From assembly GCA_903876875.1 (NCBI GenBank), contig CAIRBT010000176.1, forward strand, positions 1-64,000: a DNA stretch of 64,000 bases, given 5' to 3'. Below the pieces are notes generated by a model that saw only the letters and a list, made by a program, of their open reading frames with translations, was not told where the DNA came from and made no database searches. Position 1 is the stretch's first letter. Each line of letters opens with the position of its first letter. Below, piece by piece: positions 9,091-18,883 of the stretch. Made by a program: the position numbers and the translations under genes. This DNA is from an uncultured Geobacteraceae bacterium (GTDB lineage Bacteria; Desulfobacterota; Desulfuromonadia; Geobacterales; Pseudopelobacteraceae).

Positions 9091-9372
9091 TCAGGTGATG
9101 CAGGCTTTTTTCTGCTTTTGCTGTTCCATAACAGACCGTAAAAGTGTATTAATTCTTGTTTGATACCCTCTCCCCCCATGTCTCAGCCAATCAATGACAT
9201 CGGCATCCAACCTGATCGTCACTGCCTGCTTAATGGGACGATAGAACTTACCCACACGAACCCCTTCCCAATCCGTAATCCGGCGAATACCTGAAAGATC
9301 TATATCTTCATCCGACATTGCGGTAACTGCATCCAGCTCTTTCCGTTGTTTCTCAGTAAGCCCCTTCTTCAT
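9091..9372 (-). CDS. BrnA-type antitoxin
   Basis: About 93 residues. The C-terminal half (KQAVTIRLDADVIDWLR followed by GGRGYQTRINTLLRSVM) is the ribbon-helix-helix DNA-binding domain of the BrnA family, antitoxins of the BrnT RNase toxin. The ATG at 9370-9372 has AAAGGA 6 bases upstream and gives the normal BrnA start. No intact brnT precedes it. A short frame ending at 9353 and overlapping the brnA start by 20 bases encodes a BrnT-like tail (RIDAERNERIRYEEG), suggesting the toxin was lost. It could now act only as an autoregulator. Confidence 0.8.
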   Translation of the reverse strand: MKKGLTEKQRKELDAVTAMSDEDIDLSGIRRITDWEGVRVGKFYRPIKQAVTIRLDADVIDWLRHGGRGYQTRINTLLRSVMEQQKQKKACIT

Positions 9373-9590
9373 AACGAATCCTTTCATTCCTTTCAGCGTC
9401 GATACGCATGCCCAACACGATAAATGATATTGACAGTTTTGTACATACATTTATTGTCTGCGTCATTATATCGGCAGGAACTACCACGGGACACTTTCGG
9501 CAGTTGACCATCTTCAATCCAATGTGATAGGAATCAGTAACGACGAACAGTTAGTATGTCTCACCTCCCCTTTTGAAAAGGAACCATCCC

Positions 9591-11603
9591 ATGCCGGTTA
9601 TCACCCGTTCTGTCTGCCCCTATGACTGCCCCGATGCCTGCGGGTTGCTGGTAACCGTTAACCGGGGACGAGCCGTTGCCGTCTGTGGCGATCCCGACCA
9701 CCCCATAACCAAAGGCTTCCTCTGCCCGAAGATGGCACAATACGAACGCACTGTCCACTCTCCCCGCAGACTCACCACCCCGCTGCGGCGCACCGGTGCC
9801 AAAGGGAGCGGCCAGTTTGAGTCGATCTCCTGGGACGTCGCACTGGAGCTGATAACCGACCGCTGGCGGCACATTATCGCCAGCCATGGTGCGGAGGCGA
9901 TCCTCCCCTACTCCTATGCCGGCACCATGGGGCTCATTCAACGGAACGCAGGCCACCCCTTCTTCCATAAGCTTGGTGCCTCACGGTTGGAGCGCACCAT
10001 CTGCTCACCGGCAAAGGATGCCGGCTGGAAAGCACTCATGGGGGATTCCCCCGCCATGGATCCGGCTGAAATCAGCGACAGTGACCTGATCATCCTCTGG
10101 GGCATCAACGCCGCCGCCACCAGTATCCACGCCATGGCCGATGCCCAAAAAGCCCGCAAAAAAGGGGCGCGTCTCTACTGTATCGACACCTACCGCACCC
10201 CCACCTGCGATGCCGCCGATGAAGCCCTGCTGATCCGCCCCGGCAGTGACGGAGCCCTGGCCCTGGCACTCATGCATGTCATGGCACAGGAAGGGTTGAC
10301 GGATGCCGGCTTCATCGCTGACAACGTCCGGGGGTACGAAAAACTCGCAGCAGATATACTGCCCGACTATTCTCCGGAGCGGGCGGCGACACTCTGCGGC
10401 ATTCCGGCCGACACCATCAGACGACTGGCACGGGAGTATGCCGCTGCCCGTGCCCCCTTTATCCGCCTCGGCAGCGGCCTGACCCGTTACGGCAACGGCG
10501 CCATGACCGTGCGTACCATCAGCTGCCTCCCCGCCGTCACCGGTGCCTGGAACAGGCCGGGAGGGGGCATTTTCCTCGGCACCGCCACCGGCGGAGCCTT
10601 CCCGCTGTCGCTGGTAACACGGGAAGATTTCATGGCGCGGGAAACCCGCCCCATCAGCATGAACCAACTGGGTGCCGCCCTCACCGAACTCAGTGACCCG
10701 CCGATTCAGTCGCTGTTCGTCTACCACTCGAACCCCGCCGCCATCGCGCCGGATCAGAATACCGTTATCAGAGGGCTGGAACGGGAGGATCTCTTTACCG
10801 TGGTTCATGAGCGGTTCCTCACTGACACCGCCCGCTACGCCGACATTGTGGTGCCGGCCACCTCCTCACTGGAACATTCTGACCTCTACCGCTGTTACGG
10901 CAGCTACCACGCCCAGCGGTGCCATGCGGTAATCCCCCCGGTTGGTGAGGCAAAAAGCAACTGGCAGCTGTTTGCCCTGCTGGCGAAGCACATGGGGTGG
11001 GACGAACCATTTTTTCAACAGACGGCGGACGAGCTGATCGAACAGCTGCTGACTGACGACTCCCCCTGGCGTTCTCCCGAAGTCACGGAGCGACTACGGC
11101 AGGGAGAACCGGTACTGCTGACCCCCCCCACACCTCTCAAACAGGCGTGGTTGACCCCCACGGGGAAAATAGAAATCCACAACGAGCGGGAGAGTGAGCC
11201 GCTGCCCCGTCTGCTGCCGACCCATGCCGCAAACGATGGCTATCCGCTCCGGCTCCAGCCGGCGGCGACCCCCTTTGCCCTCAACTCAAGCTTCTACGAG
11301 CAGGATGGGTTACGGGACAGGCAGAAATGTATGATTTTGCTGATGAACCGAAGTGATGCCGAGCTGCGGGGGTTGATCGACGGCACAACCGTCAGTGTGG
11401 AAAATGACCGGGGAAAGGTGCGCTTTACCCTTGAGATTTCGGAGCGCACAGCACCAGGAACCGTCGTCACCGAGGGGGTCTGGTGGCGGGAGTTCATTGC
11501 GGGTGACCGGGGGGTCAACGCCCTCACCTCCCAGCGGCTCACCGATGGCGGGCGGGGCAGTACTCTCTATGATGTGACGGTGGAGGTCAGGAGCGTGTCA
11601 TAA
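9591..11603 (+). CDS. Molybdopterin-dependent oxidoreductase, catalytic subunit
   Basis: About 670 residues of the DMSO-reductase superfamily. The N-terminus has a [4Fe-4S] motif, C-x3-C-x3-C then Cys in GFLCPK. Next come the bis-MGD binding regions and a C-terminal molydopterin-dinucleotide domain. The segment RTICSPAKDAGWK aligns in position with the molybdenum-ligand loop, so the ligand may be the cysteine there. There is no Tat signal peptide, so the enzyme is probably cytoplasmic. No electron-transfer subunit or TorD chaperone gene is adjacent, and the substrate is unknown. I chose the ATG at 9591 because AAAGGAA lies 7 bases upstream. Its end overlaps the convergent ROK gene by 17 bp. 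Confidence 0.85.
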   Translation: MPVITRSVCPYDCPDACGLLVTVNRGRAVAVCGDPDHPITKGFLCPKMAQYERTVHSPRRLTTPLRRTGAKGSGQFESISWDVALELITDRWRHIIASHGAEAILPYSYAGTMGLIQRNAGHPFFHKLGASRLERTICSPAKDAGWKALMGDSPAMDPAEISDSDLIILWGINAAATSIHAMADAQKARKKGARLYCIDTYRTPTCDAADEALLIRPGSDGALALALMHVMAQEGLTDAGFIADNVRGYEKLAADILPDYSPERAATLCGIPADTIRRLAREYAAARAPFIRLGSGLTRYGNGAMTVRTISCLPAVTGAWNRPGGGIFLGTATGGAFPLSLVTREDFMARETRPISMNQLGAALTELSDPPIQSLFVYHSNPAAIAPDQNTVIRGLEREDLFTVVHERFLTDTARYADIVVPATSSLEHSDLYRCYGSYHAQRCHAVIPPVGEAKSNWQLFALLAKHMGWDEPFFQQTADELIEQLLTDDSPWRSPEVTERLRQGEPVLLTPPTPLKQAWLTPTGKIEIHNERESEPLPRLLPTHAANDGYPLRLQPAATPFALNSSFYEQDGLRDRQKCMILLMNRSDAELRGLIDGTTVSVENDRGKVRFTLEISERTAPGTVVTEGVWWREFIAGDRGVNALTSQRLTDGGRGSTLYDVTVEVRSVS

Positions 11604-12564
11604 TGGCCAGCTCCTGCCACGCCAGGGCAGCAGCACCCAGTACGGCACCATTCTGTTCTGCCAGGGAGGAGGGGAGTAGTGACACCTTTCCCCTGTACGC
11701 CCCAAAAAGGAATTGATCCATAGAGAGCCGGGCAGGTTCCAGTAGCAGATCACCGGCCGCCGCCATCCCCCCCGCAAGAAAAATCGCTTCGGGACGGGTA
11801 TGGGCCACCGCATCGGCCAGCTTCATTCCCAGAATCCGGGCGGTCCGGTCAAAGGCAGCCAGGGCAATGACATCCCCCCGCGACGCCTCTTCATACACCT
11901 GGCGGGCGGTCAGTTGATTAAAGCACACATCCCGCAACGGACTCGGCGCCCCCATCACGGCACACAATTCACTCACGGTGCGACAGAGTCCGGTTGCCGA
12001 CACATACGTTTCCAGACAGCCACGATTACCGCAGGCACAGGCACGCCCGTCCGGCTCAACCACCGTATGCCCCAGCTCACCGGCAAAACCATCGGCACCG
12101 TACACCACCCCCCCATTGACAATAATACCGCTGCCGAGGCCGGTACCCAGGGTGATAACAATAACATCTTTCATCCCCCGTGCCCCGCCGAACAGCAGTT
12201 CCCCCAGGGCGGCAGCATTGGCATCGTTGGTAATGGCAACCGGCACAGGAAACCGTTGTTGAAACAGTTCCACCAGGTTCGTTGAAGCCCCCCAGTTCAG
12301 GTTGACCGGGTTTTCAACGGTCCCCCGATGGTAATTGGCATTGGGGGCACCGATGCCGATGGCGAGAATGTCCGGACGTCCAGAGGTCTCACCACACATT
12401 TCGGTTATTGTATTGCAGAGCATCATTACTAAATGCTCTGCCGGCCGTACGGCGTCCGTTGGCACAACGACACTCCACACGATACAACCTGTTTGGCTAA
12501 CCAGTGCCAGAGAAGTGGTTGTCCCACCGATATCAATTCCGATCACACATCCGTCTGCTTTCAT
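11587..12564 (-). CDS. ROK-family sugar kinase (glucokinase-like)
   Basis: 325 residues. The N-terminal phosphate loop GIDIGGTTTSLALV, the NDANAAALGE active-site segment (catalytic aspartate), TLGTGLGSG and the ROK zinc-binding motif ACGNRGCLETY are all present. It lacks the N-terminal helix-turn-helix of ROK repressors, so it is probably a kinase such as glucokinase. It is a single gene, convergent with the molybdopterin oxidoreductase and divergent from the TPR-GT10 gene. Confidence 0.88.
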   Translation of the reverse strand: MKADGCVIGIDIGGTTTSLALVSQTGCIVWSVVVPTDAVRPAEHLVMMLCNTITEMCGETSGRPDILAIGIGAPNANYHRGTVENPVNLNWGASTNLVELFQQRFPVPVAITNDANAAALGELLFGGARGMKDVIVITLGTGLGSGIIVNGGVVYGADGFAGELGHTVVEPDGRACACGNRGCLETYVSATGLCRTVSELCAVMGAPSPLRDVCFNQLTARQVYEEASRGDVIALAAFDRTARILGMKLADAVAHTRPEAIFLAGGMAAAGDLLLEPARLSMDQFLFGAYRGKVSLLPSSLAEQNGAVLGAAALAWQELAIMTRS

Positions 12565-12691
12565 TATTTCACCTTGGCAGAACTCTGCCTCCCTGTTTTT
12601 TCTGCTTATATACCATCATAATGACAACGTAGTTGCAGTATTTTAAAAATACACTAGAATGGCGTCACTTATTCACGACAGAGAGGTTTAC

Positions 12692-13807
12692 ATGCATACG
12701 TCCCCCCCCGCCATCACCAAACCGCAAGCCAAAAACACCGCATTGTCACATATCGTCAATTTAGATGAAATGGGCCTGGTGTCTGAAGCAGACCAACTCA
12801 TGCAAAGCGGAAAAATTGAAGAAGCAATTTACCTGTACAAAACATGGTTAGAGCACAAAACCAGCCACACACTCTTATTCGCACTTTACTTTAACCTTGG
12901 TGTCTGCCTGCGTAGAGATAACAAACTACTTGAAGCAAACAGCTACTTTAGTAAAGCTCTTGCAGAAAACCCACAATTTGATCTTGCGAGAACAGCCATC
13001 TGGCGAAACCAGATCGCACTCAATAATTGCAACAATTTTGGAGAGTCATGGATTAATATCCCCTTTGAATTTGAATGCGAAATACATCACTGTTTTCCCA
13101 GAGACGGCGGTAGTGCAACTGCATTTAAAGTGCTCAATATTGCCACGGAACCAACCCCATGGTGCATTTCGTCAGAAGCTCTCCGTGCCATTGCGGACAA
13201 GTTTGACCTCATATTGACATATCGTAGTGAATTACTTGATCTGCCAAATGCTCGCTTTATGGTTTTTGGCAACTGCACGATAACGGGAAAACCAGTGATA
13301 AAGAGATTCGAAGTTTCATTTCTCTACAGCGTAGGCCTTAATAACAATATGACAGGCTACGCACTCCGCAAAACCATTTGGGAATCCAGAAAGAGACTTC
13401 CCCCCACGTTCAAATATTATTCCAGCAAAATCAGGCCACCGCTTGAAAATGACAACCCATGGATCCACGACAGCAAGGATGCGTTATTTGAATCCATGTT
13501 CTCCGTAATAATTGAGAATTCCTCGGAGAGCAGCTATTTCACCGAGAAGATTATCGATGCGTTTCAGACATATACGATCCCAATATATTGGGGGTGCCCG
13601 AATATTTCAGACTTCTTTGACAGTAAGGGGATATTATTCATCAATAGCGTAGCCGAACTGGAGCAACTCCTTCTCGAACTGACGGCAGAGGATTACTATT
13701 CCAGATATTGGAGTATTGCAGAAAACTATGTTCGATCATGCAAATACTCTGATATTTTATTAAACATTAGAAATGAGATTAATGATGCATATCATGCCAG
13801 AACCTGA
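12692..13807 (+). CDS. TPR plus GT10 (fucosyltransferase-like) protein
   Basis: About 371 residues. Residues 30-110 hold TPR-like helices (ADQLMQSGKIEEAIYLYKTW, FNLGVCLRRDN). The C-terminal half carries the GT10 donor-binding signature: ENSSES, YFTEKIIDAF, then PIYWG. GT10 enzymes are alpha-1,3/4-fucosyltransferases, so a sugar-transfer role is likely, though donor and acceptor are unknown. The ATG at 12692 has GAGAGG 5 bases upstream; an in-frame ATG 11 codons earlier lacks a site. Base composition is more AT-rich than its neighbours, consistent with transfer. Its TPR block resembles that of the GT41-GT92 protein at 18.9-21.6 kb. It is the left edge of the accessory region. Confidence 0.75.
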   Translation: MHTSPPAITKPQAKNTALSHIVNLDEMGLVSEADQLMQSGKIEEAIYLYKTWLEHKTSHTLLFALYFNLGVCLRRDNKLLEANSYFSKALAENPQFDLARTAIWRNQIALNNCNNFGESWINIPFEFECEIHHCFPRDGGSATAFKVLNIATEPTPWCISSEALRAIADKFDLILTYRSELLDLPNARFMVFGNCTITGKPVIKRFEVSFLYSVGLNNNMTGYALRKTIWESRKRLPPTFKYYSSKIRPPLENDNPWIHDSKDALFESMFSVIIENSSESSYFTEKIIDAFQTYTIPIYWGCPNISDFFDSKGILFINSVAELEQLLLELTAEDYYSRYWSIAENYVRSCKYSDILLNIRNEINDAYHART

Positions 13808-13893
13808 AGAGTAACAGACACAGGTGAGACGAGGAGCTCTTCCTGCTCTGTTGTTTAAAACGCAACAACTAACGGAAACTAGCTATAACAATT

Positions 13894-13924
13894 CAGGCCC
13901 GCCCCTTACAAAAGGACGGGCCTG
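13894..13924. terminator. Bidirectional terminator between GT10 and NHL genes
   Basis: An 8-bp stem CAGGCCCG/CGGGCCTG lies between two convergent genes, followed on the plus strand by a T-rich stretch (ACTGTTTTG). It probably ends transcripts from both sides. Confidence 0.65.
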
Positions 13925-13948
13925 ACTGTTTTGAATATGTGGTACTAA

Positions 13949-16900
13949 CTACTTGATAACCCGGATAACGTTATTACCTGAGTCAGTCACATAGAGAGAC
14001 GTACCATCGGTGGTAATACCGGTGGGGTAGTTGAACTGAGCCGCAGAACCAGCACCATCCACCAGGGCGCCAACCCCGCTCTTACCGGCTACGGTCGAGA
14101 CAACTCCTGCTGCGGTAACTTTACGAAGAATATTTCCGTAATCAACCACGTACAGATTTGTGCCGTCAGTACTGACTGCCACGGGAGAGTTAAACAGAGG
14201 CGTGCCATTGACTCCCGCAGAAGTGTACCAGCCACTATTTCCCAGCGTAGTCACCAGACCGCTTGCGATCACAATTCGCCGAACAGTATTATTTGAAGCA
14301 TCAGCAACGTACAAATTCACACCATCAGTGGTAATGCCGACAGGATTGCTAAACGAGGCCGCCACACCTGTCCCGTCAACAGCACCGATATCACCACTAC
14401 CGGCAATTGTCGTTACCACACCGGTGGAAATTACTATCTTACGAATAACATTATTATTTGAGTCAGCCACATAAAGGTTTGCCCCGTCGGTGGTGAGTCC
14501 TGACGGGCCATCGAACAAGGCACTATTTCCCGTTCCATCATCACTCCCGTTCAAACCGGTAAGGCTTCCGGCCAACGTACTTACCATACCGGACGAAATC
14601 ACCACTTTACGGATCGTATTATTATTGTAATCGGCCACATACAGGTTGGTACCGTCGGTCGTAATCCCGACAGGGGAGTCAAATAATGCCACCACGCCGG
14701 ATCCATTATCTGCACCATTATGACCGGCTGCACCGGCCAAAGTAGTAACCACCCTGGTGGCAATCACCACCTTACGGATCGTATTATTACTTGCATCAGT
14801 TATAAAAAGATTCGTTCCATCGGTGGTAATGCCCTTCGGCGAGCTGAACAGTGCCGCCGTGCCGGTACCGTCAGTTATGCCACTGGCTCCGGCTGTACCG
14901 GCAAGGGTAGATGCAGTACCTGTGGCGATAATCACTTTGCGAATGGTGTTGTTGCCGGTGTCAGACAGGAGTAGATAGGTATGATCGGCTGAAACGGATA
15001 TGCCGGCGGGGGAGTTATACTGAGCCACCGCCTTAAGGCCATCAGTGAAGCCATTTACCCCAACCGTCCCGGTAACGGTTGTGACCGTCCCGGCCACGGT
15101 CACTTTTCGTATGGTATGGTTAGCAGAATCGGTGACATACAGTGCCTGACTCTGACTATCAATGGCTATATCCGTTGGGCCACTGAACTGGGCAAACGTA
15201 CCGTAACTGTCCGTTGATCCGCTCGTACCGCCATTACCTGCCACAGTAGTAACGACACCGGTAGCTATGACAACTTTGCGAATCCCGTTGTTATTGCTAT
15301 CAACCACATAGAGGTTGGTACCTGCAGCATCGGCAGTGATGCCGGCGGGGTAATCAAACAGAGCAGCACTTCCCAGCATTCCATCAGTTGGGCCGCTGGT
15401 CGCGGAACTGCCAGATATAGTTGAAGTCACACCTGACGCCTTAATCACCTGCCTGATGGTGTTATTGTTGGTATCAACCACATACAGATAGCTGCCATAA
15501 GTCCCGGTACCAGCCACAACACCTGAAGGGCCATCGAACCGGGCTGCGGCAGGGAAACCGTCTGTCGTACCATTGGTAGTGGTTCCAGAAAGCGTACTTA
15601 CTACATACGGACTACTCATTGTAACCTTACGAATCGCATTATTCGACTGATCGGCAACATAGAGATTGGTCCCATCGGAGGCAATCCCAACAGGGGCATT
15701 AAAGCGAGCGGCAGTACCGGAAGCATTCACCATCCCCACAGAGTCAAGAGCGGTAGCATTACCGGCAATAGTCGTTACCTCACTGCTACTGACGACCACC
15801 TTCCGGATAGTATTATTGTTTGTATCGGTTACATAGAGATTGCCGTTATCGAAAGCAATCCCGGAGGGACCATTAAACTGCGCCAGCGCGCCAATGCCAT
15901 CGTTGGAACCAAGCCCATCGGCACTGCCAGCCACCGTTATGACAGCACCGGTGGCAATGGTTATCCGACGAATCGTACATTTATCAGTATCTGCAACATA
16001 GAGATAGCTCCCGTCATTTGTTATCCCGGCAGGATAACTGAACAAAGCAGTGGCAGCAGAACCATCGGTCGATCCGCCGACCCCCGCACTACCGCTCAAG
16101 GTTGTTACTTCACCGGTGGCGATAATAATCTGACGAATGGTCTTATTGCCAGAATCAGCAACGTAGAGGCGACCTCCGACTGCCGTAATTCCGGTGGGAT
16201 TACTAAAACGAGCCGCACCACGGATACCATTTTCAGCACCAGGATTCTCCGCTTTACCGGCCAACGTGGTTACCATCCCGGTTGCAATAACCATTTGCCG
16301 AATAGTGTGGTTGTTGGAGTCAGCCACGTACAAATTTGTTCCATCGGTGGTGACCCGAGAAGGAAGATTATAGAGCGCAACAGCACCAATACCATTGGTT
16401 GAGCCGCTCTGACCGGCGGTACCGGCCAGAGTGGTTACGATACCGGTACCGGTACCGGAAGTAACCACTTTGCGGATGGTGTTGTTGTTTGAGTCACTGA
16501 CAAAAAGATTGCCACCACTGAGGGTAAGCTTTGTCGGTGAATTGAACAGTGCAGTGGAACCTATACCATCAACGGCACCCGCCACCTGATTGGCACTACC
16601 AGCCAGGGTAGACACCGCGCCGGTGGCCAGTACGATCTTTCTGATCGCATTGTTGCCCGAATCAGCAACATAGAGAGAGACTCCGTCGGTGGCAACACCG
16701 GTGGGAGCATTAAAGAGAGCCCCATCCCGAGTTCCGTCTGCCGAGCCTTTCAAGCCAGCCCTTCCCGCCAGAGTTGTCACAGCACCCGATAAAATATCTA
16801 TTTTCCGGATAACATGATTATTCGCATCAGCCACATAAAGAAAGGTACCGTCGGTGGCGGATCCCATTGGCATATCAAACTGAGCCGACGTGCCGGTACC

Positions 16901-17122
16901 GTCCTGTGACCCCGCCTTGATTCCCCCCACAAAGGTACTCACGACCGGATTAGTCAATGCCAACGCAACCCCCTGTTTGGCACCCCCCATCTGGCGCGTC
17001 GGATCTCCGACACCGCCGCCGCCTCCTCCACCGCCGCCGCATCCAGCCAGAATAATTGTCAGAGAGATGAAAAATGTCACGCAGGTAACCATACGTGCCC
17101 GTGTCTGTGTGTAGAGTATCAT
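13949..17122 (-). CDS. NHL-repeat lipoprotein (18 repeats)
   Basis: 1057 residues. A signal peptide ends in the lipobox LAGC (about residue 28) followed by nine glycines, a typical tethering linker. The rest is 18 tandem NHL repeats of about 55-58 residues with the pattern TTLAG...DGxGxxAxFxxPxGI, TDGTNLYVADSNNNTIRK. NHL repeats form six-bladed propellers, so 18 repeats suggest three propellers. The protein is expected to be anchored in a membrane facing the periplasm or cell surface. AGGAGG precedes the ATG. It is the last gene of a minus-strand set with the methyltransferase and GT41 genes. A role as binding scaffold for surface protein or glycan is inference only. Confidence 0.85.
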   Translation of the reverse strand: MILYTQTRARMVTCVTFFISLTIILAGCGGGGGGGGGVGDPTRQMGGAKQGVALALTNPVVSTFVGGIKAGSQDGTGTSAQFDMPMGSATDGTFLYVADANNHVIRKIDILSGAVTTLAGRAGLKGSADGTRDGALFNAPTGVATDGVSLYVADSGNNAIRKIVLATGAVSTLAGSANQVAGAVDGIGSTALFNSPTKLTLSGGNLFVSDSNNNTIRKVVTSGTGTGIVTTLAGTAGQSGSTNGIGAVALYNLPSRVTTDGTNLYVADSNNHTIRQMVIATGMVTTLAGKAENPGAENGIRGAARFSNPTGITAVGGRLYVADSGNKTIRQIIIATGEVTTLSGSAGVGGSTDGSAATALFSYPAGITNDGSYLYVADTDKCTIRRITIATGAVITVAGSADGLGSNDGIGALAQFNGPSGIAFDNGNLYVTDTNNNTIRKVVVSSSEVTTIAGNATALDSVGMVNASGTAARFNAPVGIASDGTNLYVADQSNNAIRKVTMSSPYVVSTLSGTTTNGTTDGFPAAARFDGPSGVVAGTGTYGSYLYVVDTNNNTIRQVIKASGVTSTISGSSATSGPTDGMLGSAALFDYPAGITADAAGTNLYVVDSNNNGIRKVVIATGVVTTVAGNGGTSGSTDSYGTFAQFSGPTDIAIDSQSQALYVTDSANHTIRKVTVAGTVTTVTGTVGVNGFTDGLKAVAQYNSPAGISVSADHTYLLLSDTGNNTIRKVIIATGTASTLAGTAGASGITDGTGTAALFSSPKGITTDGTNLFITDASNNTIRKVVIATRVVTTLAGAAGHNGADNGSGVVALFDSPVGITTDGTNLYVADYNNNTIRKVVISSGMVSTLAGSLTGLNGSDDGTGNSALFDGPSGLTTDGANLYVADSNNNVIRKIVISTGVVTTIAGSGDIGAVDGTGVAASFSNPVGITTDGVNLYVADASNNTVRRIVIASGLVTTLGNSGWYTSAGVNGTPLFNSPVAVSTDGTNLYVVDYGNILRKVTAAGVVSTVAGKSGVGALVDGAGSAAQFNYPTGITTDGTSLYVTDSGNNVIRVIK

Positions 17123-17207
17123 CAGAGACCTCCTATTACTTTTAACTCATGTATTGCAGATAGTATCTTTATAAGATTTTCACATAATTGTAAAGCTTTC
17201 ACAAAAT

Positions 17208-17942
17208 TTAAAACTGATGAACCTGGGCAACGGTACCAACAATGACCCGGCTGCCAAGTTTATCGTGTCCCGGGTGCAACGATTTTTTAATGGTTATGAT
17301 AGAATTTCTGAATTCGATTGACTCTATCCACCCCTCACCAATGAAGCCCGGCGTTTGATCAAGCGGAAAAAAGCTCCGCAGATAGGTATTGATAGCAAGC
17401 TCTTTTTGCCAAAACTGGAAGTTAACGACATCAACCAGTTTTTTAAAAAAAGCATAGGCACTGAACTCATTAAGTATCCCCCCCCCGTAGGCACTCTCGT
17501 AGAGGGTATGGGTATCTTCGACAACATAAAGCCCCCCCGGCTTTACCAAGGGAAAATAGTTTACAAAAGAATTAAGGATGTCGGTCGAAACATGGGAACC
17601 GTCGTCGATCACAATATCAAATTCCGAAGAGAGGGAGCAGATCGACCGGTATGCCGGCAAACTGTTGGCATCACCAATGATGACATTGACACGAGGATCC
17701 GTGTACTGGAGGGCACCACAGGCCGGATTGATGTCACAACCGATAAATATCTTGCCGGCAGTGAAAAACCTGGTCCAGGTTTCCAGTGACCCACCATTCT
17801 GCACACCGATCTCAAGCATTGCAATCGGCGCATCCTGTAACGCTCCAAACAGAGAGTCATAATACCCCAGGTAGGAGTCCCACTTATCACTCACTTTACC
17901 AATTTTATTATGGTGCAGATCAGTAATTAATCGTCCGGCCAT
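17208..17942 (-). CDS. Class I SAM-dependent methyltransferase, CmcI-like
   Basis: About 244 residues. The SAM motif LEIGVQNGGSL, the acidic residues in IGCDINP, IGDAN and the IDDGSHVSTD segment are typical of CmcI-like/class I methyltransferases found in sugar and antibiotic clusters. After VKPGGLYVVEDTHT the C-terminal part is specific to this subgroup. I chose the ATG at 17940-17942 because AGGAG lies 5 bases upstream. In this context it may methylate a sugar on the exported protein, but no acceptor can be deduced. Confidence 0.78.
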   Translation of the reverse strand: MAGRLITDLHHNKIGKVSDKWDSYLGYYDSLFGALQDAPIAMLEIGVQNGGSLETWTRFFTAGKIFIGCDINPACGALQYTDPRVNVIIGDANSLPAYRSICSLSSEFDIVIDDGSHVSTDILNSFVNYFPLVKPGGLYVVEDTHTLYESAYGGGILNEFSAYAFFKKLVDVVNFQFWQKELAINTYLRSFFPLDQTPGFIGEGWIESIEFRNSIITIKKSLHPGHDKLGSRVIVGTVAQVHQF

Positions 17943-18003
17943 GTCAGCTCCTTTCAGACAGTACCCGGGCAGAGGCACAATTCACCCCGTCCGGTTACTC
18001 CTG

Positions 18004-18816
18004 CTACTCCTGTGAATTGGGGAAAAATACTTTTTTTCTTATTTCTGAAAAACCGGCGTAATACTCCGGAAACTTCAGTTCATTATAAGCTAATTTAAGC
18101 GCATCGCTGATAACCGCCTCCTGGGGAAAACGGCTGGTGCCAAGGGCTGACCAGGCACAGGCGAACGTATTATAGGGGTGAATACTCCAACGAGCGGTTC
18201 TTAGCAGGAGAGGAGCGATTCGCTCAATAAGAAAGACTTTCCGGGGAATCCCCTGATAGGTGGTTCCCCCATTCATCTGGTTGGCCAGAGCCGTGCCACC
18301 CCGTTCGCAGAAATGAAAAATCTTCTCACAGAGCTCCAGCCAGGCAATCCAGAAAGCCCTGGTAGCGACGATATAGTTACTGAAAACCGTGTGACGGGAA
18401 TCCATCACGAGGGAACCGAGGTCAACCTCATAGCCAACCGTGGTGAGTAACTCCTGCGCCATCCCAAGAAAACCGGGATCAAACAGTTCATTCTGTTCAA
18501 AGACGTTGAGAAAGAAGGCTCCCATATCCGGCTGGGGACTAAAGGTAAACACCTGGGCATTTCGGTCGCTGTTCCGAATGAAGCCCACCACCTCAGCCGG
18601 CGAAAGCCCCACTTTGCTTTTGAACTTTGGTGAAAAAAAACCGTACAACGTATCCGGCTGAAGCTCCGTATTCAGGAGAAAACGCCGTATGGGCCAGTAT
18701 TCACGCCAGTCAGGCCGTTCATTATCCACATTATCGAGGGCAAGATACCCCTCTTCACAGGCAGCACGGCTTTCAGATGAGTAAACAATTATATGCAGCT
18801 TAACATTGGAATCCAT
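18004..18816 (-). CDS. Unknown protein of the glycosylation region
   Basis: 270 residues; I do not recognise a named domain. It has no signal peptide or membrane segment, so it is probably cytosolic. Aromatic-rich segments stand out (YWPIRRFLL, LYGFFSPKFKSKVGL, NYIVATRAFWIAWLELCEKIF). The alternation of hydrophobic strands with charged loops near the N-terminus (KLHIIVYSSES) resembles the nucleotide-binding start of a glycosyltransferase, but that is a weak hint. It lies between the methyltransferase and the GT41-GT92 gene on the same strand, with short gaps of about 60 bp on each side, so a role in sugar attachment or sugar supply is plausible. Confidence 0.6.
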   Translation of the reverse strand: MDSNVKLHIIVYSSESRAACEEGYLALDNVDNERPDWREYWPIRRFLLNTELQPDTLYGFFSPKFKSKVGLSPAEVVGFIRNSDRNAQVFTFSPQPDMGAFFLNVFEQNELFDPGFLGMAQELLTTVGYEVDLGSLVMDSRHTVFSNYIVATRAFWIAWLELCEKIFHFCERGGTALANQMNGGTTYQGIPRKVFLIERIAPLLLRTARWSIHPYNTFACAWSALGTSRFPQEAVISDALKLAYNELKFPEYYAGFSEIRKKVFFPNSQE

Positions 18817-18883
18817 AGGTCACTCTAGCCTGAGTACACAGGGGTGTCAAGTACGGACAGCAACCCGTTCCGTACGGGCTTTT

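Noticed and set aside
10005-10808. Long minus-strand frame inside the molybdopterin oxidoreductase gene
   Set aside because: It is the antisense of a well-supported GC-rich gene and shows no recognisable domain.
17010-17045. Poly-glycine GCC/GCG run as a phase-variable tract
   Set aside because: It encodes the glycine linker after the lipobox cysteine, common in lipoproteins, and the codons are mixed rather than a pure repeat.
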